Assembly (NCBI RefSeq): GCF_000612805.1
Contig: NZ_HG964403.1
Location: forward strand, 930,001 to 994,000
Source: Bacillus ndiopicus
Lineage (GTDB): Bacteria; Bacillota; Bacilli; Bacillales_A; Planococcaceae
Length of the DNA: 64,000 nucleotides
Reading direction: 5' to 3'
Shown: one piece after another, positions 8,677 to 16,649 of the stretch
Position numbering within the stretch: the stretch's first letter is position 1
Layout of the letters: each line of letters begins with the position of its first letter
Position numbers and translations under genes: made by a program
Notes under the pieces: generated by a model
Database searches by the model: none
The model's input: only the letters and a program-made list of their open reading frames with translations
What the model was told of the DNA's origin: nothing

Positions 8677-9961
8677 GTTTAAACAGCTAGATGAAACACT
8701 TTATTATAAGCAACTTAGTAACGGCTTAGATGTCTACATTTTGCCGAAAAAGGGTTTTTCAAAGGCATTTGTGACGTTTACGACAAAATATGGCTCTATT
8801 GACCGATCATTCGTACCAATTGGTGAAACAGAGCCTATCACTGTACCAGATGGTATTGCTCATTTTTTAGAGCACAAAATGTTTGAAAAAGAAGATGGGG
8901 ATGTTTTTCAGAAATTTAGTGAAGTAGGAGCACAAGCGAATGCCTTTACTTCATTTACACGTACATCATATTTATTTTCTGCAACAGAACATATTCATAA
9001 AAGTACAGAAACATTGCTTGATTTTGTGCAAGAACCTTATTTTACAGAGGAAACTGTGAACAAAGAAAAGGGTATTATCGGGCAGGAAATTACAATGTAT
9101 GACGATTTACCAGATTGGCGATTATATTTTGGGGCGATTGAAAATATGTATCATCAGTTTCCTGTCAAAATAGATATTGCTGGTACAATCGAATCGATTG
9201 ATAACATTACAGCAGAGCATTTATACACTTGTTACAATACTTTTTACCATCCGTCAAACATGCTACTATTTGTTATTGGTGCAATTGATCCAGAGGAAAT
9301 GATGAAGGTTATTGAAGAAAACCAAAATCGCAAAACTTTCCCACAGCCGACACCTTTAACGCGTATTTTTGAACAAGAGCCAACAAACGTTGCCATTCAG
9401 GAACGTGTTCTTCATATGGATGTGCAAAAGCCAAAAGTTTATTTCGGTTTAAAAGCTAAACAAACTGGTTTTTCAGGAGAACAAATGTTAAAGCATGAGC
9501 TTGCTGTACAAATTGGCTTAGAATGCTTATTTGGCCGTGCCTCTGATTTTTATACAAAAATTTATGAGGAAGGCTTAATTGATGAAACATACTCTTATGA
9601 TTTCATGTTGGAACAAGGCTATGGCTTTGCATTAATTGGTTCAGATACGCCGAAGGATGAAGAGCTTGTAAATGTGATTAAAGAGCTTCTTGCTGAAGCG
9701 GAGAAGCAAGTGTTATTTACAACAACTGATGTTGAGCGTATTAAACGTAAGAGAATTGGCTTTTTCCTACGTGCATTAAATTCTGTTGAATTTATTGCAA
9801 ACCAATTTACGCGTTATAAATTTAATGATATGAACTTATTTGACGCTGTTCCAATGCTTGAAACCATTACGGTAGAAGATATTGTGGAAGCCTTTAAAAC
9901 GATTCAAGGCGAGGAGCAACAAACGGTATTTAAAATTTTACCGATGAGCAAGCGTAAATAA
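8663..9961 (+). CDS. ymfH: M16-family zinc metallopeptidase (YmfH)
   Basis: A 432-residue M16 peptidase with the inverted zinc motif HFLEH near residue 74 and the downstream glutamate region EKGIIGQEI that completes zinc binding. The start is placed at ATG 8663 (GTG 8660 also possible) because CAAGGAGG lies just upstream; extending to 8621 would run through the end of ymfF. The conserved stretch NAFTSFTRTSYLF follows the active site. It probably works with YmfF on a small peptide or protein. It ends in TAATG, where the last A is the first base of the next gene. Confidence 0.92.
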   Translation: MQAIEFKQLDETLYYKQLSNGLDVYILPKKGFSKAFVTFTTKYGSIDRSFVPIGETEPITVPDGIAHFLEHKMFEKEDGDVFQKFSEVGAQANAFTSFTRTSYLFSATEHIHKSTETLLDFVQEPYFTEETVNKEKGIIGQEITMYDDLPDWRLYFGAIENMYHQFPVKIDIAGTIESIDNITAEHLYTCYNTFYHPSNMLLFVIGAIDPEEMMKVIEENQNRKTFPQPTPLTRIFEQEPTNVAIQERVLHMDVQKPKVYFGLKAKQTGFSGEQMLKHELAVQIGLECLFGRASDFYTKIYEEGLIDETYSYDFMLEQGYGFALIGSDTPKDEELVNVIKELLAEAEKQVLFTTTDVERIKRKRIGFFLRALNSVEFIANQFTRYKFNDMNLFDAVPMLETITVEDIVEAFKTIQGEEQQTVFKILPMSKRK

Positions 9962-10683
9962 TGAAAAAATATGCATTAGTTTGTGGAGCTTCAGGTGAAA
10001 TCGGTACAGCGATATGCCAGCACCTAGCGCAGCAAGGCTGGTCGCTCTATGTGCATTATGCCTCTAAGCCGACAACCGAATTAGTTGAAAAGCTAACAGC
10101 TAGATTTCCACAGCAGGAATTTTTCGCCGTACAGGCCGACTTTACTAATGAAGGAGCTGCGACACATTTAGCAAGTCAAATTTTTACGATACATGCGATT
10201 ATTTTTGCCAATGGGCATGCGGTATATGGCTTGCTTGAAGATATACCAGCGATTGATATGCAAGCATTATGGCAAGTTCACGTACAAACGCCAATGCTCA
10301 TTTTACAGCAACTTGCCTCTAAATTACGCTCCCATAAAGAAAGTTATGTCTTGTTTATTGGCTCTATTTGGGGAGCAGCAGGAGCGGCAGGAGAGGTTGT
10401 TTATTCTGCTGTCAAAGGTGCGCAGCATAGCTTTGTAAAGGCATACGCACAGGAGGTAGCCTACAATGGTATTCGAGTGAATGCAATTGCGCCAGGCTTT
10501 ATCGAAACAAAAATGAATAGTCACATCGATGAGGAGGAGCGCCGGCAAATTATCGATGAAATTCCATTACAGCAGCTCGGTACAGTGGATGATGTAGCAC
10601 GATTATGTGCCTTTTATATAAGCGGTCAAGCCGATTATGTAACGGGCCAAATTATACATTTGAATGGCGGTTGGTACATCTGA
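9961..10683 (+). CDS. ymfI: short-chain dehydrogenase/reductase (YmfI-like)
   Basis: A 240-residue Rossmann-fold oxidoreductase. The cofactor motif GASGEIG is at residues 9-15, and the catalytic Ser (FIGSIWG) and YSAVK follow in order. The N-terminal pattern fits an NADPH-using member. B. subtilis YmfI at this locus is reported to reduce the 5-aminopentanone group on EF-P; the synteny supports the same role here, but the sequence alone shows only an SDR. The start overlaps the ymfH stop by one base. Confidence 0.88.
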   Translation: MKKYALVCGASGEIGTAICQHLAQQGWSLYVHYASKPTTELVEKLTARFPQQEFFAVQADFTNEGAATHLASQIFTIHAIIFANGHAVYGLLEDIPAIDMQALWQVHVQTPMLILQQLASKLRSHKESYVLFIGSIWGAAGAAGEVVYSAVKGAQHSFVKAYAQEVAYNGIRVNAIAPGFIETKMNSHIDEEERRQIIDEIPLQQLGTVDDVARLCAFYISGQADYVTGQIIHLNGGWYI

Positions 10684-10698
10684 CTGTATAATAAAATA

Positions 10699-10729
10699 CT
10701 CCTTTGCAAATACTAATTGTGCAAAGGAG
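10699..10729 (+). promoter_or_regulatory. hairpin enclosing the ribosome binding site of ymfJ
   Basis: CTCCTTTGCA (10699-10708) is an exact complement of TGCAAAGGAG (10720-10729), which contains most of the Shine-Dalgarno sequence of the next gene. The 10-bp stem has an 11-nt loop and no T-run follows, so it does not look like a terminator. Confidence 0.6.
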
Positions 10730-10739
10730 GCGAAAATGG

Positions 10740-10997
10740 ATGAGTATTTTAGGAAATTGGCAAGAATGGACATCATTTTTGGGTGCTCAAGTAGAGGATG
10801 CAAAGGACAGCGGAATGCCCAATAAAATTATTGAGAGAGCTGCTGTGCAAATCGGTAATTACTTAGCGGAAAATGTAGATCCTAAAAATGAACAAGAACG
10901 TGTTCTTTCTGATTTATGGTCAGTGGCGGAATCGGATGAAAAAAAGGCGCTTGCTAGCTGTTTAATTAAGCTCGTACAAAATAACAGAGTACAATAA
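10740..10997 (+). CDS. ymfJ: DUF3243 family protein (YmfJ)
   Basis: A small soluble protein of 85 residues with no membrane segment or known catalytic motif. It matches the Bacillales DUF3243 family in size and place (ymfI-ymfJ-ymfK). The start ATG 10740 has AAGGAGG 9 nt upstream and gives MSILGNWQEW; a longer reading from 10704 would begin inside the hairpin. Function is unknown. The ribosome site is sequestered in a stem, which suggests translational control or coupling to ymfI translation. Confidence 0.85.
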   Translation: MSILGNWQEWTSFLGAQVEDAKDSGMPNKIIERAAVQIGNYLAENVDPKNEQERVLSDLWSVAESDEKKALASCLIKLVQNNRVQ

Positions 10998-11004
10998 AGC
11001 GAAA

Positions 11005-11043
11005 CTCCAATTAGTGGGGCTTTTTCTCACCCACTAATTGGAG
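11005..11043. terminator. terminator after ymfJ
   Basis: CTCCAATTAGTGGG is perfectly complementary to CCCACTAATTGGAG (14 bp). The loop itself contains GCTTTTTCT, and a shorter stem (CTCCA with TGGGG) directly before this T-run would be a conventional terminator. Two alternative folds are thus possible. Confidence 0.65.
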
Positions 11044-11084
11044 CATAAGCTTTGTACAATCAACATTGTGCTAGCCTTGAATTC

Positions 11085-11252
11085 GGTTCTTTTACAGGCA
11101 GTTATTTCTACGCATAACATTTTGTCCCGTATTAACAGGCTGTAAAAAACCGATTGGTGAAACTACCAATCAGTGGGAATTAGGAAAACTCCCACTGTCT
11201 GTTAATGCAGAATAATATGGGGCTGTCAGGAAGACACAACTTCCCGACAGCC
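11085..11252 (+). other. highly structured non-coding stretch, possible RNA element
   Basis: Several complementary segments lie together. These are 11085-11097 with 11140-11151 (one bulge), 11131-11138 with 11199-11206, 11152-11158 with 11165-11171, 11171-11177 with 11191-11197, and a final hairpin 11221-11252 (GGCTGTC and GGAAG with their complements). The second stem would enclose the third and fourth as a three-way junction. No coding frame fits. It could be an RNA gene, a leader, or a degraded repeat. Confidence 0.4.
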
Positions 11253-11415
11253 TATATGTATTTTTATCCAGATTTACGTTGGATTAGAAGCCTTAGTGGA
11301 AGTCTCATAAGGGTCTGTACAAGGCAGGGGAGTTCGAAAAAATCTTGACTAAAGTTAGCTTTGATATGATTAATGTAAAAATTACATACTTTTGTTTTTT
11401 AGTTCTGATTTATGC

Positions 11416-11445
11416 TTGATAAAAGTATCAAACTTAAAGTATAAT
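11416..11445 (+). promoter_or_regulatory. predicted sigma-A promoter upstream of ymfK
   Basis: TTGATA (11416-11421) and a perfect TATAAT (11440-11445) are 18 bp apart. The -35 box is the left arm of the palindrome TTGATA-AAAG-TATCAA, which may be an operator. It leaves a leader of about 140 bases before ymfK. Confidence 0.5.
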
Positions 11446-11591
11446 TTGCCCTTCTTATTTTGATCTATATAATAAAAAATAAAAATATAGCAAGAAAAGC
11501 GTTGTTTCTAACTTTTCATACGTTGTAAAATCAGCTATGATGGAACTTATAGAGTGATTTTACGTTTCTATAATGAAAGGGACGGATTTTG

Positions 11592-12377
11592 ATGAGCGAA
11601 TGGTATTTTGAATATGAAATTCAAGTGAATCGCCCTGGTTTATTAGGCGATATTTCATCTTTGCTAGGTATGTTACGTGTTAATATTGTAGCGATTAATG
11701 GTGTCGCGCAAGAACGACGAGGTATGCTGTTGGAATCAGATAATGACGAAGCGATTCAGCGCTTTAAATCCATTGTGACGACAATGGAAAATATCAATGT
11801 TACAAGATTCCGTTTGCCAAAACTGCACGACCGTTTAGCGATGCGACATGGTCAATATATTCTTCGAGATGCAGACGAGAGAAATACCTTTCGATTTGTG
11901 CGAGATGAGCTTGGTATTTTAGTTGATTTTATGGCTGAGTTGTTTAAACAGGATGGTCATAAATTAATAGGTATTCGAGGTATGCCACGTGTTGGAAAAA
12001 CAGAATCAATTGTTGCGGCAAGTGTTTGTGCAAATAAAAAATGGATTTTTATTTCTTCGACAATGATTAAACAAACAATCCGTAGCTCGCTTATGGGAGA
12101 TGAATTTAGTGACAATAACATCTTTATTCTAGATGGGGTTGTGACACGAAAATCAACAGATGAAAGACATCAGCAGCTTGTGCGTGAAATGATGAGTATG
12201 CCAACAATAAAAGTAATCGAGCATCCGGATATTTTTGTACAACATTCACAATATACAATTGAGGATTTTGATTATATCATTGAGATTCGAACTCACCCTG
12301 ATGAAGAAATAACGTACGAGATTATTGAGAAAAACGATATGATGTCAAGCTCTGATTTCGGAGGATTTAATTTTTAG
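11592..12377 (+). CDS. ymfK: DUF3388 family protein (YmfK)
   Basis: A 261-residue soluble protein. Residues 1-75 look like an ACT-type ligand-binding fold (FEYEIQVNRPGLLGDISSLL). A later P-loop-like GMPRVGKTES near residue 130 suggests nucleotide binding. The start ATG 11592 has AAAGGGA about 10 nt upstream; a TTG one codon earlier is less likely. Synteny with ymfK of B. subtilis is clear. The function is unknown. It is followed by the RodZ-like gene after a gap of only 17 bp. Confidence 0.85.
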   Translation: MSEWYFEYEIQVNRPGLLGDISSLLGMLRVNIVAINGVAQERRGMLLESDNDEAIQRFKSIVTTMENINVTRFRLPKLHDRLAMRHGQYILRDADERNTFRFVRDELGILVDFMAELFKQDGHKLIGIRGMPRVGKTESIVAASVCANKKWIFISSTMIKQTIRSSLMGDEFSDNNIFILDGVVTRKSTDERHQQLVREMMSMPTIKVIEHPDIFVQHSQYTIEDFDYIIEIRTHPDEEITYEIIEKNDMMSSSDFGGFNF

Positions 12378-12394
12378 TAAAGTAGGTGTTATTG

Positions 12395-13279
12395 TTGACA
12401 GATCTAGGAGCTCGCTTGAAAGAAGCGAGATTAGCTAAAGGACTTAGCTTAGATGATTTACAAGAAGTAACGAAAATTCAAAAGCGTTATTTAGTCGGTA
12501 TAGAAGAAGGTAACTATTCGATTATGCCAGGTTCGTTTTATGTGCGAGCATTTATTAAACAATATGCAGAGGCAGTTGGGTTAGACCCAGAAGAAGTGCT
12601 AGCAAGCTATCAAAAGGATATTCCAGGTGTACAACAAGAAGAGGTTGTACAAGCTTATACGCAAAATACAAGACGACGTAGAATAGCATCAAGTTCATCG
12701 AATAAAGTACTAGAAATGATGCCAATGTTAATTGCTGCATTATTTATTATTGTTATTATTGTTGTTAGTTGGTATTTGTTCCAACAAAAGGCGAATAATA
12801 ATTTACCGCCTGAAAATGAACAGCAGAATGAAGCTCAAGAAGTTCAAATAGACAATAATAAAGGTGTAGCTGACAAAAAAGAGCAGGATGATAAAGATAA
12901 TGAAGAACAAGCTGAGGAGCAAAAACCAGTAGAAGAGGAAGAGCCTGTTGAAGAAGTAAAACAAGTTGTAACGCAAACAGAAGTTAATGGATTAGACGTT
13001 CTTTTTGAGGTGACAGGTACAACTGAATTAAAGATTCGCACTGAAATTGTAGAACAAAGTAGCTGGGTTGCGTTCCGAAATACACAAGGGATTGATCATC
13101 TAGGAAAAGAGTATTTCCAGGGTCAATCAGCAGAGTATGATGCAACAGAGGATGGCTATGTAAGAATTCGTCTAGGACGCCAAGCTGCTGTCAAAGTATT
13201 TGTAAACGATGAAGAAATTACGTCCCCATCTAATGAATATACGCAAAATTACATTATCAAATTAGCTCAACAACAATAA
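12395..13279 (+). CDS. ymfM: RodZ-like membrane protein with N-terminal HTH (YmfM)
   Basis: A 294-residue bitopic protein. The N-terminal XRE-like helix-turn-helix (HTH_25; LGARLKEARLAKGLSLDDLQ) is in the cytoplasm. A single membrane segment (MLIAALFIIVIIVVSWYLF) lies near residue 115, an acidic, low-complexity linker rich in Glu and Lys follows, and a C-terminal DUF4115-like domain lies outside. RodZ homologues link MreB to the elongation machinery. TTG 12395 is chosen because AGGTG lies 6 nt before it; two in-frame codons further upstream would overlap it. Confidence 0.88.
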   Translation: MTDLGARLKEARLAKGLSLDDLQEVTKIQKRYLVGIEEGNYSIMPGSFYVRAFIKQYAEAVGLDPEEVLASYQKDIPGVQQEEVVQAYTQNTRRRRIASSSSNKVLEMMPMLIAALFIIVIIVVSWYLFQQKANNNLPPENEQQNEAQEVQIDNNKGVADKKEQDDKDNEEQAEEQKPVEEEEPVEEVKQVVTQTEVNGLDVLFEVTGTTELKIRTEIVEQSSWVAFRNTQGIDHLGKEYFQGQSAEYDATEDGYVRIRLGRQAAVKVFVNDEEITSPSNEYTQNYIIKLAQQQ

Positions 13280-13280
13280 G

Positions 13281-13318
13281 CAAAGTAGCCATGTCGATGT
13301 ATGTGGCTGCTTTGTTTT
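13281..13318 (+). terminator. terminator after ymfM
   Basis: CAAAGTAGCCA pairs with TGGCTGCTTTG (one G-T pair) and is followed by TTTTAAA. Read-through to pgsA is likely because the gap is only 58 bp. Confidence 0.65.
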
Positions 13319-13337
13319 AAATGAAAGGTGCTTAACC

Positions 13338-13916
13338 ATGAATATTCCAAATAAGATTACAGTTTCACGCATTTGTTTAATCCCCCTCTTTATGATTGCT
13401 ATGATGTTTGATTTCGGATGGGGAAACATGACACTTTTTGGTGCTGAAATGCCTATCCATCATTTTGTTGGGGCATTGATTTTTATTTTTGCTTCAGCTA
13501 CAGATTGGGTGGATGGTTATTACGCGAGAAAGTATAACTTAGTTACAAACTTCGGAAAGTTTTTGGATCCTTTGGCAGATAAGCTATTAGTATCGGCAGC
13601 GCTTATTTTACTTGTAGAGCTACAGCTAGCACCTGCATGGATTGTTATTATTATTATTAGTCGTGAATTTGCCGTGACAGGCTTGCGTTTAATTTTAGCC
13701 GGAGAAGGCGAAGTTGTTGCTGCAAACCAATTAGGAAAAATTAAAACATGGACGCAAATTGTTGCTATTTCAGCATTGCTCCTACACAATACTATTTTTA
13801 CACTTATTGGTATCCCGTTTGATAAACTTGCGCTTTATGTTGCGTTATTTTTCACAGTATGGTCTGGCTGGGATTATTTCTACCTAAACCGCCGAGTATT
13901 ACTAGATTCAAAATAA
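13338..13916 (+). CDS. pgsA: CDP-diacylglycerol-glycerol-3-phosphate 3-phosphatidyltransferase
   Basis: A 192-residue integral membrane enzyme of phosphatidylglycerol synthesis, which joins CDP-diacylglycerol and glycerol-3-phosphate. The CDP-alcohol phosphotransferase motif is complete: DWVDGYYAR, then G, D and D at the expected spacing (FGKFLDPLAD). Several hydrophobic segments are seen. The N-terminus MNIPNKITVSRI is typical. It precedes cinA by 16 bp in the conserved pgsA-cinA-recA order. Confidence 0.96.
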   Translation: MNIPNKITVSRICLIPLFMIAMMFDFGWGNMTLFGAEMPIHHFVGALIFIFASATDWVDGYYARKYNLVTNFGKFLDPLADKLLVSAALILLVELQLAPAWIVIIIISREFAVTGLRLILAGEGEVVAANQLGKIKTWTQIVAISALLLHNTIFTLIGIPFDKLALYVALFFTVWSGWDYFYLNRRVLLDSK

Positions 13917-13932
13917 AGAGAGGTTACCCCTT

Positions 13933-15174
13933 ATGAATGCGGAAATTATTGCAGTGGGCTCAGAGCTTTTACTTGGACAAATTGCCAATACGAATGCAAA
14001 ATTTATTTCTAGCCAGCTATCCGAATTAGGTGTCAATGTTTATTATCATACAGTAGTTGGTGATAATGCGGCTCGACTTGAGGAAGTTATTGCAGTTGCC
14101 GAGGGTCGCGCAGATATTATTATTTTTTCAGGTGGCTTAGGTCCGACTAAGGATGACTTAACGAAGGAAACAATTGCGCGTCAATTAGGAGTAGAGTTAG
14201 TATTTGATCAAACTGCACTAACATACATTGAAGCGTTTTTTGAACGTTTAGGACGCCCAATGACAGACAATAATAAAAAACAGGCACTTGTATTAGCTGG
14301 GAGCGATGTCTTGGCAAATCATCATGGTATGGCACCAGGGATGATTTTAGAGAAAAACGATAAAACCTATATTTTATTACCTGGACCACCAAAGGAGCTG
14401 GAGCCAATGTTTCAATATGAAGCAAAGCCGAAGCTTGCGTCCCGTTTAACGGACGGTGCGATTATCCTGTCTCATGTGATGCGTTTTTATGGTATAGGTG
14501 AAGCGGAATTAGAGGTCGCGGTGCAACATATTTTAGACAATCAAACAAATCCAACTGTTGCCCCATTAGCATCTGATGGAGAAGTGACACTACGCATTAC
14601 AGCAAAGGCTGCTAATGAGCAAGAGGCACTTATGCTTATTGAAGCAAAAACTGCAGAAATTCAAGCGATTGTCGGACAGTTTCAGTATGGTGTAAATGAT
14701 GATTCACTCGCATCAAAAACAGTAGAAGCGTTGCTTGCTAATAATTTAACAATTGCTGCAGCGGAAAGCCTAACAGCAGGTCTATTTCAATCTGAGTTAG
14801 CAGAAATTTCAGGAGTGAGTGGAACTTTAGTTGGCGGCGTTGTTACATATAATGAGCAAACGAAAACAGAGCAGCTAGGCATTGCGCCTGAGTTATTTGC
14901 CGAATATGGAGTTGTCAGTAGCGAATGCGCAGCAGCGATGGCTGAGAGCGTACGTGCAAAATTTGGAACAAATATTGGCGTAGGCTTAACGGGTGCTGCA
15001 GGCCCAGATGCACATGGTAATCAACCAGCTGGTACTGTTTGGATAGGCGTTAGCATGGAAGGGCGCGATGTACAAACATACAAACTTCAACTGTCAGGCA
15101 TGCGTAATACAAACCGTCTAAGAGCTGTTAAATTCACATGTAGTTATTTACTGCGCTTACTTAATGAAAAATAA
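13933..15174 (+). CDS. cinA: competence/damage-inducible protein CinA
   Basis: A 413-residue two-domain protein. The N-terminal MoaB/MogA-like domain carries SGGLGPTKDD near residue 65, and the family acts there on ADP-ribose-type nucleotides. The C-terminal CinA domain begins near residue 255 (TIAAAESLTAGL) and belongs to the nicotinamide-mononucleotide deamidase family. The length is usual for Bacillus. AGAGAGGTTACC precedes the ATG. It lies upstream of recA, as widely conserved, but a terminator and a separate SOS-type promoter lie between them. Confidence 0.95.
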   Translation: MNAEIIAVGSELLLGQIANTNAKFISSQLSELGVNVYYHTVVGDNAARLEEVIAVAEGRADIIIFSGGLGPTKDDLTKETIARQLGVELVFDQTALTYIEAFFERLGRPMTDNNKKQALVLAGSDVLANHHGMAPGMILEKNDKTYILLPGPPKELEPMFQYEAKPKLASRLTDGAIILSHVMRFYGIGEAELEVAVQHILDNQTNPTVAPLASDGEVTLRITAKAANEQEALMLIEAKTAEIQAIVGQFQYGVNDDSLASKTVEALLANNLTIAAAESLTAGLFQSELAEISGVSGTLVGGVVTYNEQTKTEQLGIAPELFAEYGVVSSECAAAMAESVRAKFGTNIGVGLTGAAGPDAHGNQPAGTVWIGVSMEGRDVQTYKLQLSGMRNTNRLRAVKFTCSYLLRLLNEK

Positions 15175-15187
15175 TAGCGAAAAAATG

Positions 15188-15222
15188 AAATTTGGGCGTA
15201 TTTTAGCGTCCAAATTTTTATT
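15188..15222 (+). terminator. terminator between cinA and recA
   Basis: AAATTTGGGCG pairs with CGTCCAAATTT (one G-T pair) and is followed by TTATTTTC. It separates recA from cinA transcription. Confidence 0.6.
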
Positions 15223-15234
15223 TTCAAACAAAAT

Positions 15235-15248
15235 CGAAAATACGTTCG
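15235..15248. promoter_or_regulatory. LexA (DinR) SOS box of recA
   Basis: CGAAAATACGTTCG agrees with the Bacillus SOS box CGAACRNRYGTTYC at 12 of 14 places. It lies just upstream of the predicted recA -35 box. Both the site and its setting support LexA control. Confidence 0.75.
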
Positions 15249-15256
15249 CTTTTTTA

Positions 15257-15285
15257 TTGCTATTTTCTCAAAGAACAAGTATAGT
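15257..15285 (+). promoter_or_regulatory. sigma-A promoter of recA
   Basis: TTGCTA (15257-15262) and TATAGT (15280-15285) are separated by exactly 17 bp. The predicted transcript starts about 37 bases before the GTG start. Confidence 0.6.
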
Positions 15286-15328
15286 AGTGTTATAAATAAA
15301 TCTAACCTTTTTTAGAGGAGGAACTATA

Positions 15329-16396
15329 GTGAGTGATCGTAAAGCAGCCTTAGAACAGGCGTTAAAACAAATTGAAAAGCAATTCGGTAAAGGTTCTATT
15401 ATGAAGCTTGGAGAAACAACAGATCGTGAAATTGCAACATCTTCAAGTGGTTCATTAGCATTGGATGCAGCACTAGGTGTAGGTGGCTATCCACGTGGGC
15501 GTATTATCGAAATTTATGGACCTGAATCATCTGGTAAAACGACAGTTGCATTACATGCTATCGCAGAGGTGCAAGCGGCTGGAGGACAAGCAGCATTTAT
15601 TGACGCAGAGCATGCACTTGACCCAGTATATGCACAAAAATTAGGGGTAAATATCGACGAGCTATTATTATCACAGCCGGATACAGGTGAGCAAGCATTA
15701 GAAATTGCTGAAGCATTAGTACGAAGCGGTGCCATCGATATACTAGTAATTGACTCTGTAGCAGCACTTGTGCCGAAAGCAGAAATCGAGGGAGAAATGG
15801 GGGACTCACACGTAGGTTTACAAGCTCGTTTAATGTCACAAGCATTACGTAAGTTATCTGGTGCGATTAATAAATCAAAAACACTAGCTATTTTCATTAA
15901 CCAAATACGTGAGAAAATCGGTGTAATGTTCGGTAATCCTGAAACAACTCCGGGCGGTCGTGCACTAAAATTCTACTCCTCTGTTCGTTTAGAGGTGCGT
16001 CGTGCAGAAACAATTAAGCAAGGTAATGACATGGTTGGTAACAAAACAAAAATTAAAATTGTAAAAAATAAAGTAGCACCACCATTCCGTACTGCAGAAG
16101 TAGATATTATGTATGGAGAAGGTATTTCAAAAGAAGGCGAAATCGTCGACTTAGGCGTTGAGTTAGATATTGTTCAAAAAAGCGGTTCTTGGTATGCCTA
16201 TGGTGATGAGCGCTTAGGACAAGGGCGTGAAAACGCGAAGCAATTCTTAAAAGAGAATGTTGCTGTGCGTGAAGAAATTGCAGATAAAATTCGTCAATCT
16301 TACGGTATTGCTGCCGCAAACTACACAATTGGTGGTCATGACGAAGATGAGGAAATGGACGAAGAATTAGCTTTATTATTAGACGAAGAAAAATAA
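15329..16396 (+). CDS. recA: recombinase RecA
   Basis: A 355-residue DNA-dependent ATPase for strand exchange and SOS activation. Walker A GPESSGKT lies near residue 67 and Walker [11 protein letters not shown] near 140. The L1 ([20 protein letters not shown]) and L2 ([13 protein letters not shown]) loops are intact. The acidic C-terminal tail ends [12 protein letters not shown]. No intein interrupts it. The GTG start has AGAGGAGG 7 nt upstream. It is transcribed alone from its own SOS-type promoter and ends in a strong terminator. Confidence 0.98.
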   Translation: MSDRKAALEQALKQIEKQFGKGSIMKLGETTDREIATSSSGSLALDAALGVGGYPRGRIIEIYGPESSGKTTVALHAIAEVQAAGGQAAFIDAEHALDPVYAQKLGVNIDELLLSQPDTGEQALEIAEALVRSGAIDILVIDSVAALVPKAEIEGEMGDSHVGLQARLMSQALRKLSGAINKSKTLAIFINQIREKIGVMFGNPETTPGGRALKFYSSVRLEVRRAETIKQGNDMVGNKTKIKIVKNKVAPPFRTAEVDIMYGEGISKEGEIVDLGVELDIVQKSGSWYAYGDERLGQGRENAKQFLKENVAVREEIADKIRQSYGIAAANYTIGGHDEDEEMDEELALLLDEEK

Positions 16397-16406
16397 AAGC
16401 AATTAG

Positions 16407-16455
16407 AGCTGCCAAGAAATGCGAATGAAATTTGTATTTCTTGACAGCTTTTTTA
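16407..16455 (+). terminator. terminator of recA
   Basis: AGCTGCCAAGAAAT pairs with ATTTCTTGACAGCT (one mismatch) and is followed by TTTTTACA. Confidence 0.8.
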
Positions 16456-16519
16456 CATTTTATAGAAAAATAATTAGAAATACCTTGCAAATAATCTATC
16501 TCGCATCTAGCGGCAATCC

Positions 16520-16548
16520 TTGACAGCTCAATAACAGAACTATACAAT
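16520..16548 (+). promoter_or_regulatory. sigma-A promoter of rny
   Basis: A perfect TTGACA (16520-16525) and TACAAT (16543-16548) are separated by 17 bp. The leader to the rny start is about 95 bases. Confidence 0.65.
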
Positions 16549-16649
16549 TAAAAATGTATAATTTCTAAAAATTGAAATGAAAAATGATTAACTGCATGAG
16601 CAATTAATCAATAAAAACAACATGAAATTGGCACTTGGAGGTGTTTAGT

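Noticed and set aside
15514..15897. Long antisense open frames within recA, and similar ones in other genes
   Set aside because: They lie wholly opposite a conserved gene, lack ribosome sites and have low-complexity composition; they are by-products of codon bias.
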